From contig CAZJAH010000028.1 in NCBI GenBank assembly GCA_964544155.1, positions 1 to 37,653 on the forward strand: a stretch of 37,653 nt of DNA, read 5' to 3'. Shown one piece after another: positions 8,374 to 17,337 of this stretch. Position 1 is the stretch's first letter, and each line of letters starts with the position of its first letter. The DNA is from CAZJAH01 sp964544155 (lineage in GTDB: Bacteria > Bacteroidota > Ignavibacteria > Kapaibacteriales > UBA2268). The notes under the pieces were generated by a model. That model saw nothing but the letters and a program-made list of their open reading frames with translations. It searched no databases and was not told the DNA's origin. The position numbers were made by a program, and so were the translations under genes.

Positions 8374-9390
8374 TTAATCTTCATCCCTGAATATCTTCAC
8401 TAGTGGATCTGAGCCTTCCTTTATCATTGCCCGAAACATCATATTGCTGCTAAACGGCCAGGAAATATTACCATACTTATCAACGCAAATAAGGCCGCCA
8501 TAACCTCCCTGTTCATTTATTTGATCGATGATGTAACCCGAAGCTTCTACTAAGCTTTCATCCAGATATTTCATTCTCGCAGATACATCATAAGCAACCG
8601 CGTTGATTATAAAATACTCTCCGTGCCCTGTGGCAGAAACCGCGCAGGTTTCATTGTGGGCGAATGTGCCGGCTCCGATTATCGGTGAATCACCTACCCT
8701 GCCGAATTTTTTGTAGGTCATCCCTCCTGTGGAAGTACCGGCAGCGAGGTTACCTTGTTTATCAAGTGCTACCGCGCCTACGGTCCCCATTTTATCTTTA
8801 CCGGAAGAATCTGCTTTTTCTTTACTTTTCAGATAAGACTGCCAGCGTGTTTCCGTGAAAAAGTAGGCTGAATCGGCGAATTCGAGCCCGTGGCTTTTGG
8901 CGAATTCTTCCGCGCCGTCGCTTATTAGCAGAATATGTTCAGTTTTGTCCATAACCTCGCGTGCCGCGCTAATGGGATTTTTAATATATCGCACATTTGC
9001 AACAGCTCCCGCGCCGGGGCCATGGCCGCTCATTATGGAGGCATCCATTTCGATCCTGCCTTCGGCATTGAACACCGAGCCTTTTCCGGCGTTGAAAAGC
9101 GGGCTGTCTTCCAGCATTTGTATGGCTTCCTCTACGGCGTCAACCGCGCTACCGCCATTTTTTAGTATGGCTTCGCCAACCCGAAGGGCTTCAGTCATTT
9201 TAATTCTGTACTCTCTTTGACGGTCTTCAGGGATATCCTCAGGAAGATCGAATCCAGCCCCGCCGTGTATGACAAGCACGTATTCACCGGAATTTTCCAC
9301 GGCATTACTCAATTTTTCTTTTGAATTATTATCATTACAAGCCGCCAGGGCTGTCAGTACAAAGGCAAAAATTAAAATGTATTTGTACAT
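8374..9390 (-). CDS. Isoaspartyl peptidase / type 2 (plant-type) L-asparaginase, lipoprotein
   Basis: A 338-residue Ntn-hydrolase precursor. VIHGGAGF (40-47) and NAGKGSVFNAEGRIEMDASIM (100-120) are hallmark segments of the family. GTVGAVALD holds the nucleophile Thr203, which becomes the N terminus of the beta subunit after self-cleavage. GRVGDSPIIGAGTFA and SATGHGE complete the substrate pocket. The enzyme hydrolyses isoaspartyl dipeptides and asparagine. A lipoprotein signal (LTALAAC, Cys18) indicates that it is exported and membrane-anchored, whereas E. coli IaaA is, from memory, periplasmic or cytoplasmic. AGGTTGAG precedes the ATG. It is a single gene. Confidence 0.92.
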   Translation of the reverse strand: MYKYILIFAFVLTALAACNDNNSKEKLSNAVENSGEYVLVIHGGAGFDLPEDIPEDRQREYRIKMTEALRVGEAILKNGGSAVDAVEEAIQMLEDSPLFNAGKGSVFNAEGRIEMDASIMSGHGPGAGAVANVRYIKNPISAAREVMDKTEHILLISDGAEEFAKSHGLEFADSAYFFTETRWQSYLKSKEKADSSGKDKMGTVGAVALDKQGNLAAGTSTGGMTYKKFGRVGDSPIIGAGTFAHNETCAVSATGHGEYFIINAVAYDVSARMKYLDESLVEASGYIIDQINEQGGYGGLICVDKYGNISWPFSSNMMFRAMIKEGSDPLVKIFRDED

Positions 9391-9727
9391 TTTCTCAACC
9401 TGAGTATTTATGAATGAATGAAAAAATAGAATTAATCCAAATAATTATTCTGTTATTATCGAAAATTATACCCTCTTATAAAACAGATGAAGCTGGAAGC
9501 CGAAGTAAATAAATCATTACTGAATAATATTTCTGACTCCGTGCCTGTTATAATTTCTGTTTATAATATAATACAATTTTATGAAACAATCATAATTATT
9601 TACTGTATTTAAAAGAGTATTTCTTTGGCTTAGTTTGCATCAATGAGCGGCTTTTTAAAAAACCGGGGTATAAAGAGTGGTGTCAACTCCAATACCCTAT
9701 GGACAAAGTAGTTGTTCGTCAGCTCTT
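9391..9727. other. Intergenic region, nothing recognised
   Basis: About 340 AT-rich bases between two minus-strand genes. No coding frame, tRNA or convincing terminator was seen. Confidence 0.5.
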
Positions 9728-10414
9728 TCAGAGGGCTTTAATATATTTATCTATAAAATCGTTTATTTTTTTACGGCGGTATTGCATAATAAACCTGGGG
9801 TGCTCCAGGGGGATAATTTCATCAAAAATAGAAAGCTTTTTATTTAGTTTTTTCAAATACTTGTAATTTTTGCCAGTACCAAGGCAATAGCATTTATCGC
9901 GTTTTATATTGAATGAAGCCTGAATTTTAATTGTGTCAGGGATGAACTTATCTGTTGCTTCGATAAGTTCCTTGCTGTCGTAATAATTGTAGTTTATTTC
10001 TTTACCGGTATCCTGCACTTTCAAAAAACCCAGGGGGCATACAGCCGATAGGAAATACTTTTGGTAAAAAGCCTTAACTCCTCCGAATTTTTCGATCATT
10101 TCATAAATAAATTCTGAAGACATTTCGTGTGAATTCAGGCTTGTTTCAATTCCGCAAATATCTTCAAGCCGTTTTGTATCGGTAAAAGCAATACCTGTTA
10201 CTCCGGCGCCAAACCTGCCCGGATTAATACCGAGTATGATTCTTCTTTCATTATTATCATCAAAATATTTTCCGTAAAATTCTTTGCAGATACGCCTTAC
10301 TTCATCTGCGCCGATTCCTTTATAGGGATTCAATACTTTTATCCCGGGGGGTAAAGATCTGCCCCTAAAATCGAGTGAGAACAGAAAATCGATTATTTTA
10401 TTATTTACTTTCAT
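9728..10414 (-). CDS. SMUG2-like uracil-DNA glycosylase (DUF4918)
   Basis: A 228-residue protein of the uracil-DNA glycosylase superfamily. The active-site motif GINPGRFGAGVTGIAFTD (62-79) corresponds to the G-x-N-P-G-x-x-x-x-x-x-T-G segment of SMUG1 enzymes, and LEHPRFIMQYRRKK (near 203-216) carries the His of motif 2 and the DNA-intercalating wedge region. It is predicted to excise uracil and related bases in base-excision repair in the cytoplasm. The overall sequence fits the SMUG2 (DUF4918) subgroup found mainly in Bacteroidota, from memory. It has its own gap on both sides and no operon partner. Confidence 0.85.
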   Translation of the reverse strand: MKVNNKIIDFLFSLDFRGRSLPPGIKVLNPYKGIGADEVRRICKEFYGKYFDDNNERRIILGINPGRFGAGVTGIAFTDTKRLEDICGIETSLNSHEMSSEFIYEMIEKFGGVKAFYQKYFLSAVCPLGFLKVQDTGKEINYNYYDSKELIEATDKFIPDTIKIQASFNIKRDKCYCLGTGKNYKYLKKLNKKLSIFDEIIPLEHPRFIMQYRRKKINDFIDKYIKAL

Positions 10415-10528
10415 ATTTTACTCTTTAAAAATTAATAATTGTTTTAAACAGAATCACATAAGCGTACTGACATTCCAAAAGATATGATATTCCTGTAAAA
10501 TTAACAAAAAATAATTGTTTTTCAGGCA

Positions 10529-10559
10529 TAAAAAAGGAGCCGTTCATTAACGGCCCCTT
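10529..10559 (-). terminator. Intrinsic terminator of the envelope-protein gene
   Basis: On the minus strand GGGGCCGTT pairs with AACGGCTCC around a 4-base loop (AATG) and is followed by six T residues. It lies about 25 bases past the stop codon at 10586. Confidence 0.88.
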
Positions 10560-10585
10560 AACTAATATAATCCGCTTAAATGGAT

Positions 10586-11233
10586 TTAATCAAAAATGTT
10601 TTCTACTTTTGATGCTTCAATAACAAGGTCCTGTGTTTCATCGCCAGTTTGCATCTGCAATGAAATCTTTCTCTTATATCTTTTGAATACATCGAGGAAT
10701 GAATCCATAGCGGCCATTCTCTGCTGTGCCAAGCCGTCATCAGGCGCTTTTGTAATAAAATTATACTCAATCGACCTGTTAAATCTCATTAAGGTTTTAA
10801 AATCTATAAGCCACTTCTCAATTTCCGGTTTGAGCTCATCTGTCCCCGGTTTAAAGGCGTCTTTAACAAATATCCTTTTACCCGGGGTTAACTTTTTGGC
10901 TTTAAAAGTCATTTCCTTTTCTTCGTAGCCGCTGCTTTTTTTAATATCAATAATTTCGGTTTCCCGCCAAACATCCCAGCGGATGAATGTGATTTCGTAT
11001 TCAATGCCCGAAGTTAAAAGCTGTTCGAAAGAGCCGTCGGAATCATTCGACTGCGTTTTTATTTTCTTTCCTCCGCCTTCAATCATTATTTCTACACCAA
11101 GAGGTTTGCCTGTGTACTCATCAAGTACCACGCCTTTCAAAAGGGTGTTTGCAGCGGTTTGGTTCAGGATCTGCGCGCTTAGGCTCATTGAAGCCATAAA
11201 AATTAACAGCGCCAATGAAAAAATCAATTTCAT
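10586..11233 (-). CDS. Periplasmic protein with CarboxypepD_reg-like domain and degenerate OmpA-like C terminus
   Basis: About 215 residues from the ATG at 11231-11233, which has AGGAG 7 bases upstream and begins a signal peptide (MKLIFSLALLIFMASMSLSAQ). Residues ~30-105 look like a carboxypeptidase-regulatory-like beta-sandwich (LKGVVLDEYTGKPLGVEIMI). Residues ~120-200 resemble OmpA (DAFKPGTDELKPEIEKWL, then DDGLAQQRMAAMDSFL), but the peptidoglycan-binding GHTD and the NRRVE motifs are missing. The protein at 13443-15479 has intact versions of the same two domains. It probably acts in the envelope; peptidoglycan binding is doubtful. Confidence 0.62.
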   Translation of the reverse strand: MKLIFSLALLIFMASMSLSAQILNQTAANTLLKGVVLDEYTGKPLGVEIMIEGGGKKIKTQSNDSDGSFEQLLTSGIEYEITFIRWDVWRETEIIDIKKSSGYEEKEMTFKAKKLTPGKRIFVKDAFKPGTDELKPEIEKWLIDFKTLMRFNRSIEYNFITKAPDDGLAQQRMAAMDSFLDVFKRYKRKISLQMQTGDETQDLVIEASKVENIFD

Positions 11234-11292
11234 GTTTATTCTCCTGTTTAACATATCACTATATTTGATGCAACGTAATGTTGGAAAAAATG

Positions 11293-13269
11293 CTACTTAT
11301 TTACAGATTCAAGGAAATCAAACCATTCCTGGAAATATTTTATTTGATTATGCAATCCTTTAATGCTGTGCCCCTGGCCTTCGAATTCGACATATTTGTA
11401 ATCTTTGCCGTATTTATCCAGGCTGTCGGCCATTTGTCTGCTGCCTTCCGGCGGTACTCTGTTATCGTTCTGCCCGTGTATAAGCAACAGCTTGCCTTTT
11501 GCTTTTTCAGCGTGATAAAGAGGCGATCTGTCGCGTAATTTCTCTGATTCTTTTTTGGGATCGCCGGCTTCGAGCAATACCCAGTCAGGGATATTACTGT
11601 CTTCGTAGAAGGATATTATATCTGAAAATCCTGCGTGGCTGATACCGAAAGCCCAATCAAAATCTGCTTCAATGCCGTTTATGATCCCCGGGAAAGTGAT
11701 GAGCCTCATTGTTGCGTATCCGCCATGGCTGCCACCGAAAACGCCTATTCTTTCGGGAGGTATTCCCAGAGTTTCGGAGATGTATTTGCCGGCGTAGATA
11801 ATATCGATGATCTCATTGCCGCCAAGGTCGCGGTCATTGAGGGAGGCCCATTCCCTTCCGAAACCCTGGCTGCCGCGGGGCGCGGGGCTTAATACATAAA
11901 GGCCGGCTTCTGCCATTATTTGCTGCCTCATATGGTAATCATTATATCCGCCGTAGAACGACTGAATAAGAACCATCTGCTCATCCTTTGGCAATGGATT
12001 GAGAGGCTTGTACAGGTAAGCGTGTATTTCACGTCTCTCGCCGGTTTCCGGGTCGGTATCGAATGTAGGGTATTGTATTCTTTCTACAGTACTGTGTACA
12101 ATTTTGTCTTTGAGTTCAGGCTGGAGATCGATCTTTACGAAAGGTGTCATCTCATTTAGGTTAACGGTTAATTCTGACATCCTGAATTTCATCAAAGCCG
12201 AAGATTCCTGTACTATCAACTGATTATCTTCAGAATCAAGTATGGATGTATTATGATCGAGTTTCTCATCAAATAATATTTCGCCTGTTATAGGATCCAG
12301 CAGATAAGCGATATTATCAAGTGGTGTATTTATTATTACAAAGGGGTATTTATTTTCATTGATTTCAAGTACTGTAAGCTCATTAATATCTTTTGAGAAC
12401 TCTGTAAGCTGATGAGCCCTGTTATTGGCCAGATCATACCTGTAGAGGTTATTATAGCCGTCTTCATTTGATAGATAAAAGAAGTTATCATTATCATACC
12501 ATTCGGGGTTAGCCGAGAAATTGTATTTACGGGGCCGAGTGGAATCAGTAAGTACTCGTTTATCGCCTGTGCTTAAATCGACATAAACCAGATTGCCGTA
12601 ATTTCTGTCGGCATTTTTCAGAGCGGTAAGCACAATGCCTTGACCGTCTGGCCTAAAGCTGGGGGTACCCCAGGTGAAACGCATTTCGGGTACATCTTCG
12701 GTTATTTTATCGAACAGCATAGTTTCGAGTCGAAGGATTCTTAATTCGCCGAGCCGGTCGTCCTTAGTGCCCAGCCTTGCCACATAGGCAATGTTGTCCT
12801 GCTCTTTATCGAAATTCCATCCGAAAATATAAGGAACAAATGTTACCTGCTCGCTAGTACCGTCGATCGGATTGAACTTGAATAGATTAATAACCTCATC
12901 ATTAATCTCGTCACCGCTCCAGTAGAGTGTTTTATCGGATTCTCTGTACCTTATCTCCCAGATATTCCTGTTGGCAAAATCAATGTCGGAAATTACCTGT
13001 CCCTGAGCGGGGTCGATTTTATTATTAAGGTCGGCCACCATCATCTTAGTAGTAGTATCCTGATTGAAATAGAAAATCTTACCTGCTTTATAAAATGGGT
13101 GGAAATCCATGTAAGGAAATCCTTCAAGATATGGCTGAAGGTCGATTTTTCTTCCCTTGAACTCCACAAGCCCTTCGACTTCTTCAGGTTTTTGATCTAC
13201 AGGATCGCATGAAATAATAATAAATGCTGCTATGACGCTATAAAATACCGCGATTAAATGCTTTCGCAT
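11293..13269 (-). CDS. S9-family prolyl-oligopeptidase-like serine peptidase, lipoprotein
   Basis: About 658 residues from the ATG at 13267-13269, which starts a lipoprotein signal (lipobox IIISC, Cys21). A longer frame to 13359 has no signal and is rejected. Residues ~40-400 form a PD40/WD40-like beta-propeller (IFYFNQDTTTKMMVADLN, FSANPEWYDNDNFFYLSN). The C-terminal ~250 residues are an alpha/beta hydrolase with the nucleophile in FGGSHGGY (Ser514), Asp in HGQNDNRVPP and His in EGQGHSIKG, so all three catalytic residues are present. This is the dipeptidyl-peptidase/acylaminoacyl-peptidase pattern. It likely degrades peptides at the cell surface or in the periplasm. The gene is divergent from the OmpA-type gene, with an inverted repeat between them. 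Confidence 0.9.
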   Translation of the reverse strand: MRKHLIAVFYSVIAAFIIISCDPVDQKPEEVEGLVEFKGRKIDLQPYLEGFPYMDFHPFYKAGKIFYFNQDTTTKMMVADLNNKIDPAQGQVISDIDFANRNIWEIRYRESDKTLYWSGDEINDEVINLFKFNPIDGTSEQVTFVPYIFGWNFDKEQDNIAYVARLGTKDDRLGELRILRLETMLFDKITEDVPEMRFTWGTPSFRPDGQGIVLTALKNADRNYGNLVYVDLSTGDKRVLTDSTRPRKYNFSANPEWYDNDNFFYLSNEDGYNNLYRYDLANNRAHQLTEFSKDINELTVLEINENKYPFVIINTPLDNIAYLLDPITGEILFDEKLDHNTSILDSEDNQLIVQESSALMKFRMSELTVNLNEMTPFVKIDLQPELKDKIVHSTVERIQYPTFDTDPETGERREIHAYLYKPLNPLPKDEQMVLIQSFYGGYNDYHMRQQIMAEAGLYVLSPAPRGSQGFGREWASLNDRDLGGNEIIDIIYAGKYISETLGIPPERIGVFGGSHGGYATMRLITFPGIINGIEADFDWAFGISHAGFSDIISFYEDSNIPDWVLLEAGDPKKESEKLRDRSPLYHAEKAKGKLLLIHGQNDNRVPPEGSRQMADSLDKYGKDYKYVEFEGQGHSIKGLHNQIKYFQEWFDFLESVNK

Positions 13270-13319
13270 AATGTTTCCCGAAAATTTTGTACAAATTAAA
13301 ATCTTTAAATAATATAAAA

Positions 13320-13337
13320 ATAGCTTAACTAAGCTAT
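13320..13337. promoter_or_regulatory. 18-bp inverted repeat between divergent genes, possible operator
   Basis: ATAGCTTA and TAAGCTAT form 8-bp perfect arms around an AC spacer. It lies 51 bases before the S9 peptidase start and about 106 before the OmpA-type gene. Its size and position fit a dimeric regulator site; an mRNA hairpin is the alternative. Confidence 0.45.
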
Positions 13338-13442
13338 AAATACAAGGCTGATTTGCCAAAAACTTATTTTAAATTTTTTTGAAAATGTATTCATAATATT
13401 GGCAGGAATTTCGTTATACATTTTGTATTATTACAAATTACG

Positions 13443-15479
13443 ATGATTTTTAAAATGAAATACATATTTGTCTTTTTGTTTTTCCTTGCAGGAATTAATA
13501 TTTCCGCACAGGAAATTGATTTCCGTAAGCCTTTAACTTCAGAATATATACAGTTTCTGGATAAATACATTAAGGATAAGGCTCCATCGGATTCTGCCAT
13601 GATGGTAGTAGAGCATATCGCTAACCAGCACAAATTCAGAAAAAGATACATGGTAGCCTGGAAGCTGTACAGTATTTACAGAAGTTATTTCCCTGATAAA
13701 CGGGAATATTTCAATACGGCCATTAATAACATGCTTGCGTTTGGCCTTACACAGACGCCAACGGAAGATTACCGTCATATTTATGACGAATTCATCAGAG
13801 AGAATCCCTCAAAAGTTGATATTATTCCCGCGATGCACAGGCTATCGGATAATTTTATTGCCATGCGCATGTGGGATTCCGCTGCGGCTGTTTATAAGAG
13901 CTACCTGCACCTTACACCTAAGTTCAGGCCGTATATTAAAAAAATCATAGATATAATCGAAACTGAAACAGATCCCGTAAAGATCTCAAATCTCGAAAAT
14001 ATTAACTCTGTATATGATGAGTGGGATCCTAACCCTGCTTCAGACGGAAGCAGAATTTACTTTTCTTCAAATATTAGAAAGGGCTCTTACGGCAGGACTG
14101 ATGTGTGGTTCTCAAGCCTGAAGGACGGCCAATGGCAAAAACCGCAAAACTTAGGCCCTCAGATAAACGGAAAAAGAAGAGAAACTATTGATAATATAAC
14201 AATCGATGGGAATACCTTGCTGCTTTCAGGTGATTTTGAAGGTACATTCGGTAATTTCGACATTTACCATATTGACAGAATGGAAGACGGCTGGGGACAG
14301 CTTATTCATTATCCCTATCCCATTAATACTGAACATACTGACGAATCGGCAAACATAACCGCCGACGGCAATGCCATGATATTTACTTCAGACAGGCCCG
14401 GCGGCATTGGTAATCATGTTCCTTTCGGGCTGCCGTATTTTGGTTCTGCCATGGGGAATATGGATATATACGTTAGTTTCCGTTCGGATACCGGATGGAG
14501 CCAGCCGCTTAATCTCGGAACTGATATTAATACTCCTTATGCTGAACGCTCGGCTTATTTGCATCCGGACGGAAAAACTCTTTATTTCAGTTCGAATGGG
14601 CACCCCGGGCTTGGCAGGCTGGATGTTTTTAAAGCAGTCAGATTGAAAGAAGACTCCTGGACTGAATGGAGTGTGCCCCAGAATCTCGGACGGGAAATAA
14701 ATACCAGCGATGATGACTGGGGATATAAAGTGGGATTAAGCGGTGACAGCGCGTTCTTCGCCAGTAAAGACAGGTTCGACTCGAAAGGAGGATGGGATCT
14801 TTATACAGTTACACTTCCGAGGGAAGCGCAGCCTGAAGAACTGGTAATCGTCAGAGGAAAAGTTACTGATTCAAGGGGTAAGCCTCTTTTTTGTGAAATT
14901 AAATGGGAAGATCTTGAGCGAGATGAAAAAATGGGCACCATAAGGACTGATCCCAAAACAGGCAATTACCTTATAGCATTGCCTTTAGGAAGGAATTACG
15001 GCTTTTTTGCTGAAAAAAGCGGATATTATCCTGCATCAAGGAATATTGACCTGAGAGATATTAAACATGAAAAGGAGATCTACGAGCACGTTATACTTAA
15101 TACCGGAGACGAGGTTATGTCCGGTAAAGAAATTATAGTGAATAATATATTTTTCGATTACAATAAATATGATCTTAAAAAGGAATCATATCCCGAGCTG
15201 AAAAGGCTGTATAATTTTATGGTACGCCGTCCAGGGAGCAAAGTCCTGATCATGGGGCACACCGATGATACCGGCAGTGATGAATACAATATGGATCTGT
15301 CGGTGAAAAGGGCAAAAGCAGTGGCTAATTACCTTTACAGGCTTAATAAATCGGAAAACAACGGAACCAGGTTAAATCTTGAATTCAAAGGGTTTGGCTC
15401 ATCAAAGCCTGTTGCTGACAATGACACAGATTCTGGCCGTTCGAAAAACAGACGCGTGGAATTTAAGATACTGGACTAA
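13443..15479 (+). CDS. OmpA-family outer-membrane protein with PD40 beta-propeller and carboxypeptidase-regulatory-like domain
   Basis: A 678-residue exported protein. A signal peptide (MKYIFVFLFFLAGINISAQ, from the second Met at 13455) is followed by a helical, TPR-like region (~40-170). PD40 repeats follow at ~195-465 (ASDGSRIYFSSNI, TADGNAMIFTSDRPGG, HPDGKTLYFSSNGHPG), then a carboxypeptidase-regulatory-like sandwich (~470-550, RGKVTDSRGKP). The OmpA domain (~560-678) has NIFFDYNKYDLK, MGHTDDTGSDEYN and SGRSKNRRVEF, so the peptidoglycan-binding residues are intact. This architecture is common in Bacteroidota and includes relatives of T9SS component PorE, so an envelope-anchoring or secretion role is possible but not shown. 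Starts at 13443 and 13455 are both possible; neither has a clear Shine-Dalgarno site. Confidence 0.85.
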   Translation: MIFKMKYIFVFLFFLAGINISAQEIDFRKPLTSEYIQFLDKYIKDKAPSDSAMMVVEHIANQHKFRKRYMVAWKLYSIYRSYFPDKREYFNTAINNMLAFGLTQTPTEDYRHIYDEFIRENPSKVDIIPAMHRLSDNFIAMRMWDSAAAVYKSYLHLTPKFRPYIKKIIDIIETETDPVKISNLENINSVYDEWDPNPASDGSRIYFSSNIRKGSYGRTDVWFSSLKDGQWQKPQNLGPQINGKRRETIDNITIDGNTLLLSGDFEGTFGNFDIYHIDRMEDGWGQLIHYPYPINTEHTDESANITADGNAMIFTSDRPGGIGNHVPFGLPYFGSAMGNMDIYVSFRSDTGWSQPLNLGTDINTPYAERSAYLHPDGKTLYFSSNGHPGLGRLDVFKAVRLKEDSWTEWSVPQNLGREINTSDDDWGYKVGLSGDSAFFASKDRFDSKGGWDLYTVTLPREAQPEELVIVRGKVTDSRGKPLFCEIKWEDLERDEKMGTIRTDPKTGNYLIALPLGRNYGFFAEKSGYYPASRNIDLRDIKHEKEIYEHVILNTGDEVMSGKEIIVNNIFFDYNKYDLKKESYPELKRLYNFMVRRPGSKVLIMGHTDDTGSDEYNMDLSVKRAKAVANYLYRLNKSENNGTRLNLEFKGFGSSKPVADNDTDSGRSKNRRVEFKILD

Positions 15480-15509
15480 TATTTTGCAGTCTTGAATAAT
15501 CACAAGCAA

Positions 15510-16403
15510 TCACATTTTTTTTCTTTTAACGAGATAATCTTTTAAGGCCTTGTCGAAAGGAGTAGAAGTAGTGAGCAGGTTGTAATCGATATTGTGGGCT
15601 CTGGATTCTCTTCTGATCAGCTCGGTGAACCGTTTTACCGCTTCCACATAAGAAGACCGTATCTGATGGGGCTGTGTAGCCATTTCTTCGCCGGTTTCGA
15701 CATCAACAAAATTAGCTCCGGGGCCGAAGTTAAAATCCAGCTCCCTCGGATCGAGTATTTGAAATGCAATAACCTCATGGTTTCTGTGCCTGAAATGCTT
15801 CAGAGCTTTTAGTACTGATGCGGGCTCATCGAAAAAATCGCTGATAATGATTATCAGCCCCCTTCGTTTTACACGTTCTGCTAAAATATCGAGCGCCCTT
15901 GAGGTACCTGTTTCATGGGCAGGCTTAGCTTCACCCAGGGCTTTTAGTATTTCATGGATATAAGAAGGCTTTGATTTGGGTGGTAAAAATGTGTTGATTT
16001 CTTTGTCGTATAGGCTTATCCCGACAGCGTCTCTCTGCTTTATCATAAGGTAGGCCAATGAAGCTGCAAGATATGAAGCATAGGCAAATTTTGTAATTTT
16101 ACTACCCGAAGAATATCCCATTGAAGCGCTAGAATCAACCGCTATCATGCACCTTAAGTTTGTTTCTTCTTCGAACTTTTTTATAAAATAACGATTAGTA
16201 CGGCCATATACTTTCCAATCGAGATATTTAATTTCATCACCGGGCCTGTACTGGCTGTGTTCGGCAAATTCCACGCTAAACCCATGATATGGCGAGCGGT
16301 GCAGGCCTGTTATAAAGCCTTCCACAACCATTCTGGCAATGATTTCTATATTACCTAATTTAACTACTGCTTCGGGATCTAAAAATCTTCTGTAATCTTT
16401 CAT
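15510..16403 (-). CDS. DUF58 protein with von Willebrand A-like domain
   Basis: A 297-residue cytoplasmic protein. YRPGDEIKYLDWKVYGRT (52-69) is the signature of DUF58. DSSASMG (90-96) supplies the DxSxS metal-ion-dependent adhesion site of the vWA fold (Asp90, Ser92, Ser94), and IIIISDFFDEP continues it. DUF58 proteins usually work with a MoxR AAA+ ATPase and batA/batB-type membrane proteins encoded beside them; none of these is adjacent here. The role is therefore unclear: a chaperone-like or stress function is the family's usual suggestion. Convergent with the OmpA-type gene. Confidence 0.88.
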   Translation of the reverse strand: MKDYRRFLDPEAVVKLGNIEIIARMVVEGFITGLHRSPYHGFSVEFAEHSQYRPGDEIKYLDWKVYGRTNRYFIKKFEEETNLRCMIAVDSSASMGYSSGSKITKFAYASYLAASLAYLMIKQRDAVGISLYDKEINTFLPPKSKPSYIHEILKALGEAKPAHETGTSRALDILAERVKRRGLIIIISDFFDEPASVLKALKHFRHRNHEVIAFQILDPRELDFNFGPGANFVDVETGEEMATQPHQIRSSYVEAVKRFTELIRRESRAHNIDYNLLTTSTPFDKALKDYLVKRKKM

Positions 16404-16592
16404 TGATAAATCTGTTATTAAGTATAAAAAGAATTCGACGAAAAAAGTGTTATGGTAGTTGATTTTTCTATTAATTTGATCTTTAAATAAAATAATCTTG
16501 ATGAGAATAAGTTTATATTATAAGAATCTCATTGCTTAATTGTATTAAATTAGCTATATTAATTCTCAGTAAAGAATATTAAGACAAAATTT

Positions 16593-17330
16593 ATGCCACT
16601 AAAGTATTTGTATATATTGGTAACAGGTGTTATACTGCTTGCGGTTTCTTGCGAGCATCCGTCGATGCCTGTCGATACGCCACAAACGGTAAAGACGCAA
16701 ACAAAATGGCTTGCGGATATACATGATTTTTCAAAACAAAAAAAAATCTTTACTAAAGAATTTGATATAACCAGAAATCTAATTTCCGAGACATATTATT
16801 CCGATAGAGGCATTATTAATCATGAATCCAGGTATACATATGTATCGGATTCCAGTAGTGAGATCAAATTTATCTATGACGAAACCGGAGAAATAGATAA
16901 AACGGAGTATTTCACTTATAAGTTTGATGTCAACGGCAAAATTGACAGGAAATTTGAATTTGATAACGGATGGAATATAACCAAAACCATTGATTACACT
17001 TATGACGAATTGGGAAATTTAGCAAAAGCGGAAGAATTTGAGAACAACGGGCATCTTACCAATTCAACCAGCTATAATTATAATTATAACAATAACGGAT
17101 TACTGGTTGAAAGAAAAGTAATTAATTCCAACGGATCTATGCAAAGGCGGGACAGCCTCGTTTACAAATCCGGTCAGGCCATATCCAGGATCATTTTCGA
17201 TAGTGACAACAGGATAAAAAATGTTCATGAATTCAAATATGGGCGCTATCAAAGGATAATTTCAGAAAAAGTCACCGATGCCAACGGAGAAATAATCCAG
17301 CGTTACATCTTCGAATACAGCTATTATTGA
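16593..17330 (+). CDS. Lipoprotein with YD-repeat-like sequence
   Basis: A 245-residue predicted lipoprotein (lipobox LLAVSC, Cys20). From about residue 50 to the end it repeats a pattern of aromatic-rich strands and turns (YTYVSDSSSE, FTYKFDVNGKIDRKF, YTYDELGNLAKAEEF, YNYNYNNNGLLVERK, HEFKYGRYQRI), similar to YD/RHS-type repeats. Such repeats form beta-strand shells in large toxins, but here the protein is short and has no toxin domain. It is probably a surface or periplasmic lipoprotein. It has no operon partner: the next gene is convergent, 7 bases away. Confidence 0.7.
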   Translation: MPLKYLYILVTGVILLAVSCEHPSMPVDTPQTVKTQTKWLADIHDFSKQKKIFTKEFDITRNLISETYYSDRGIINHESRYTYVSDSSSEIKFIYDETGEIDKTEYFTYKFDVNGKIDRKFEFDNGWNITKTIDYTYDELGNLAKAEEFENNGHLTNSTSYNYNYNNNGLLVERKVINSNGSMQRRDSLVYKSGQAISRIIFDSDNRIKNVHEFKYGRYQRIISEKVTDANGEIIQRYIFEYSYY

Positions 17331-17337
17331 TCCTTTC

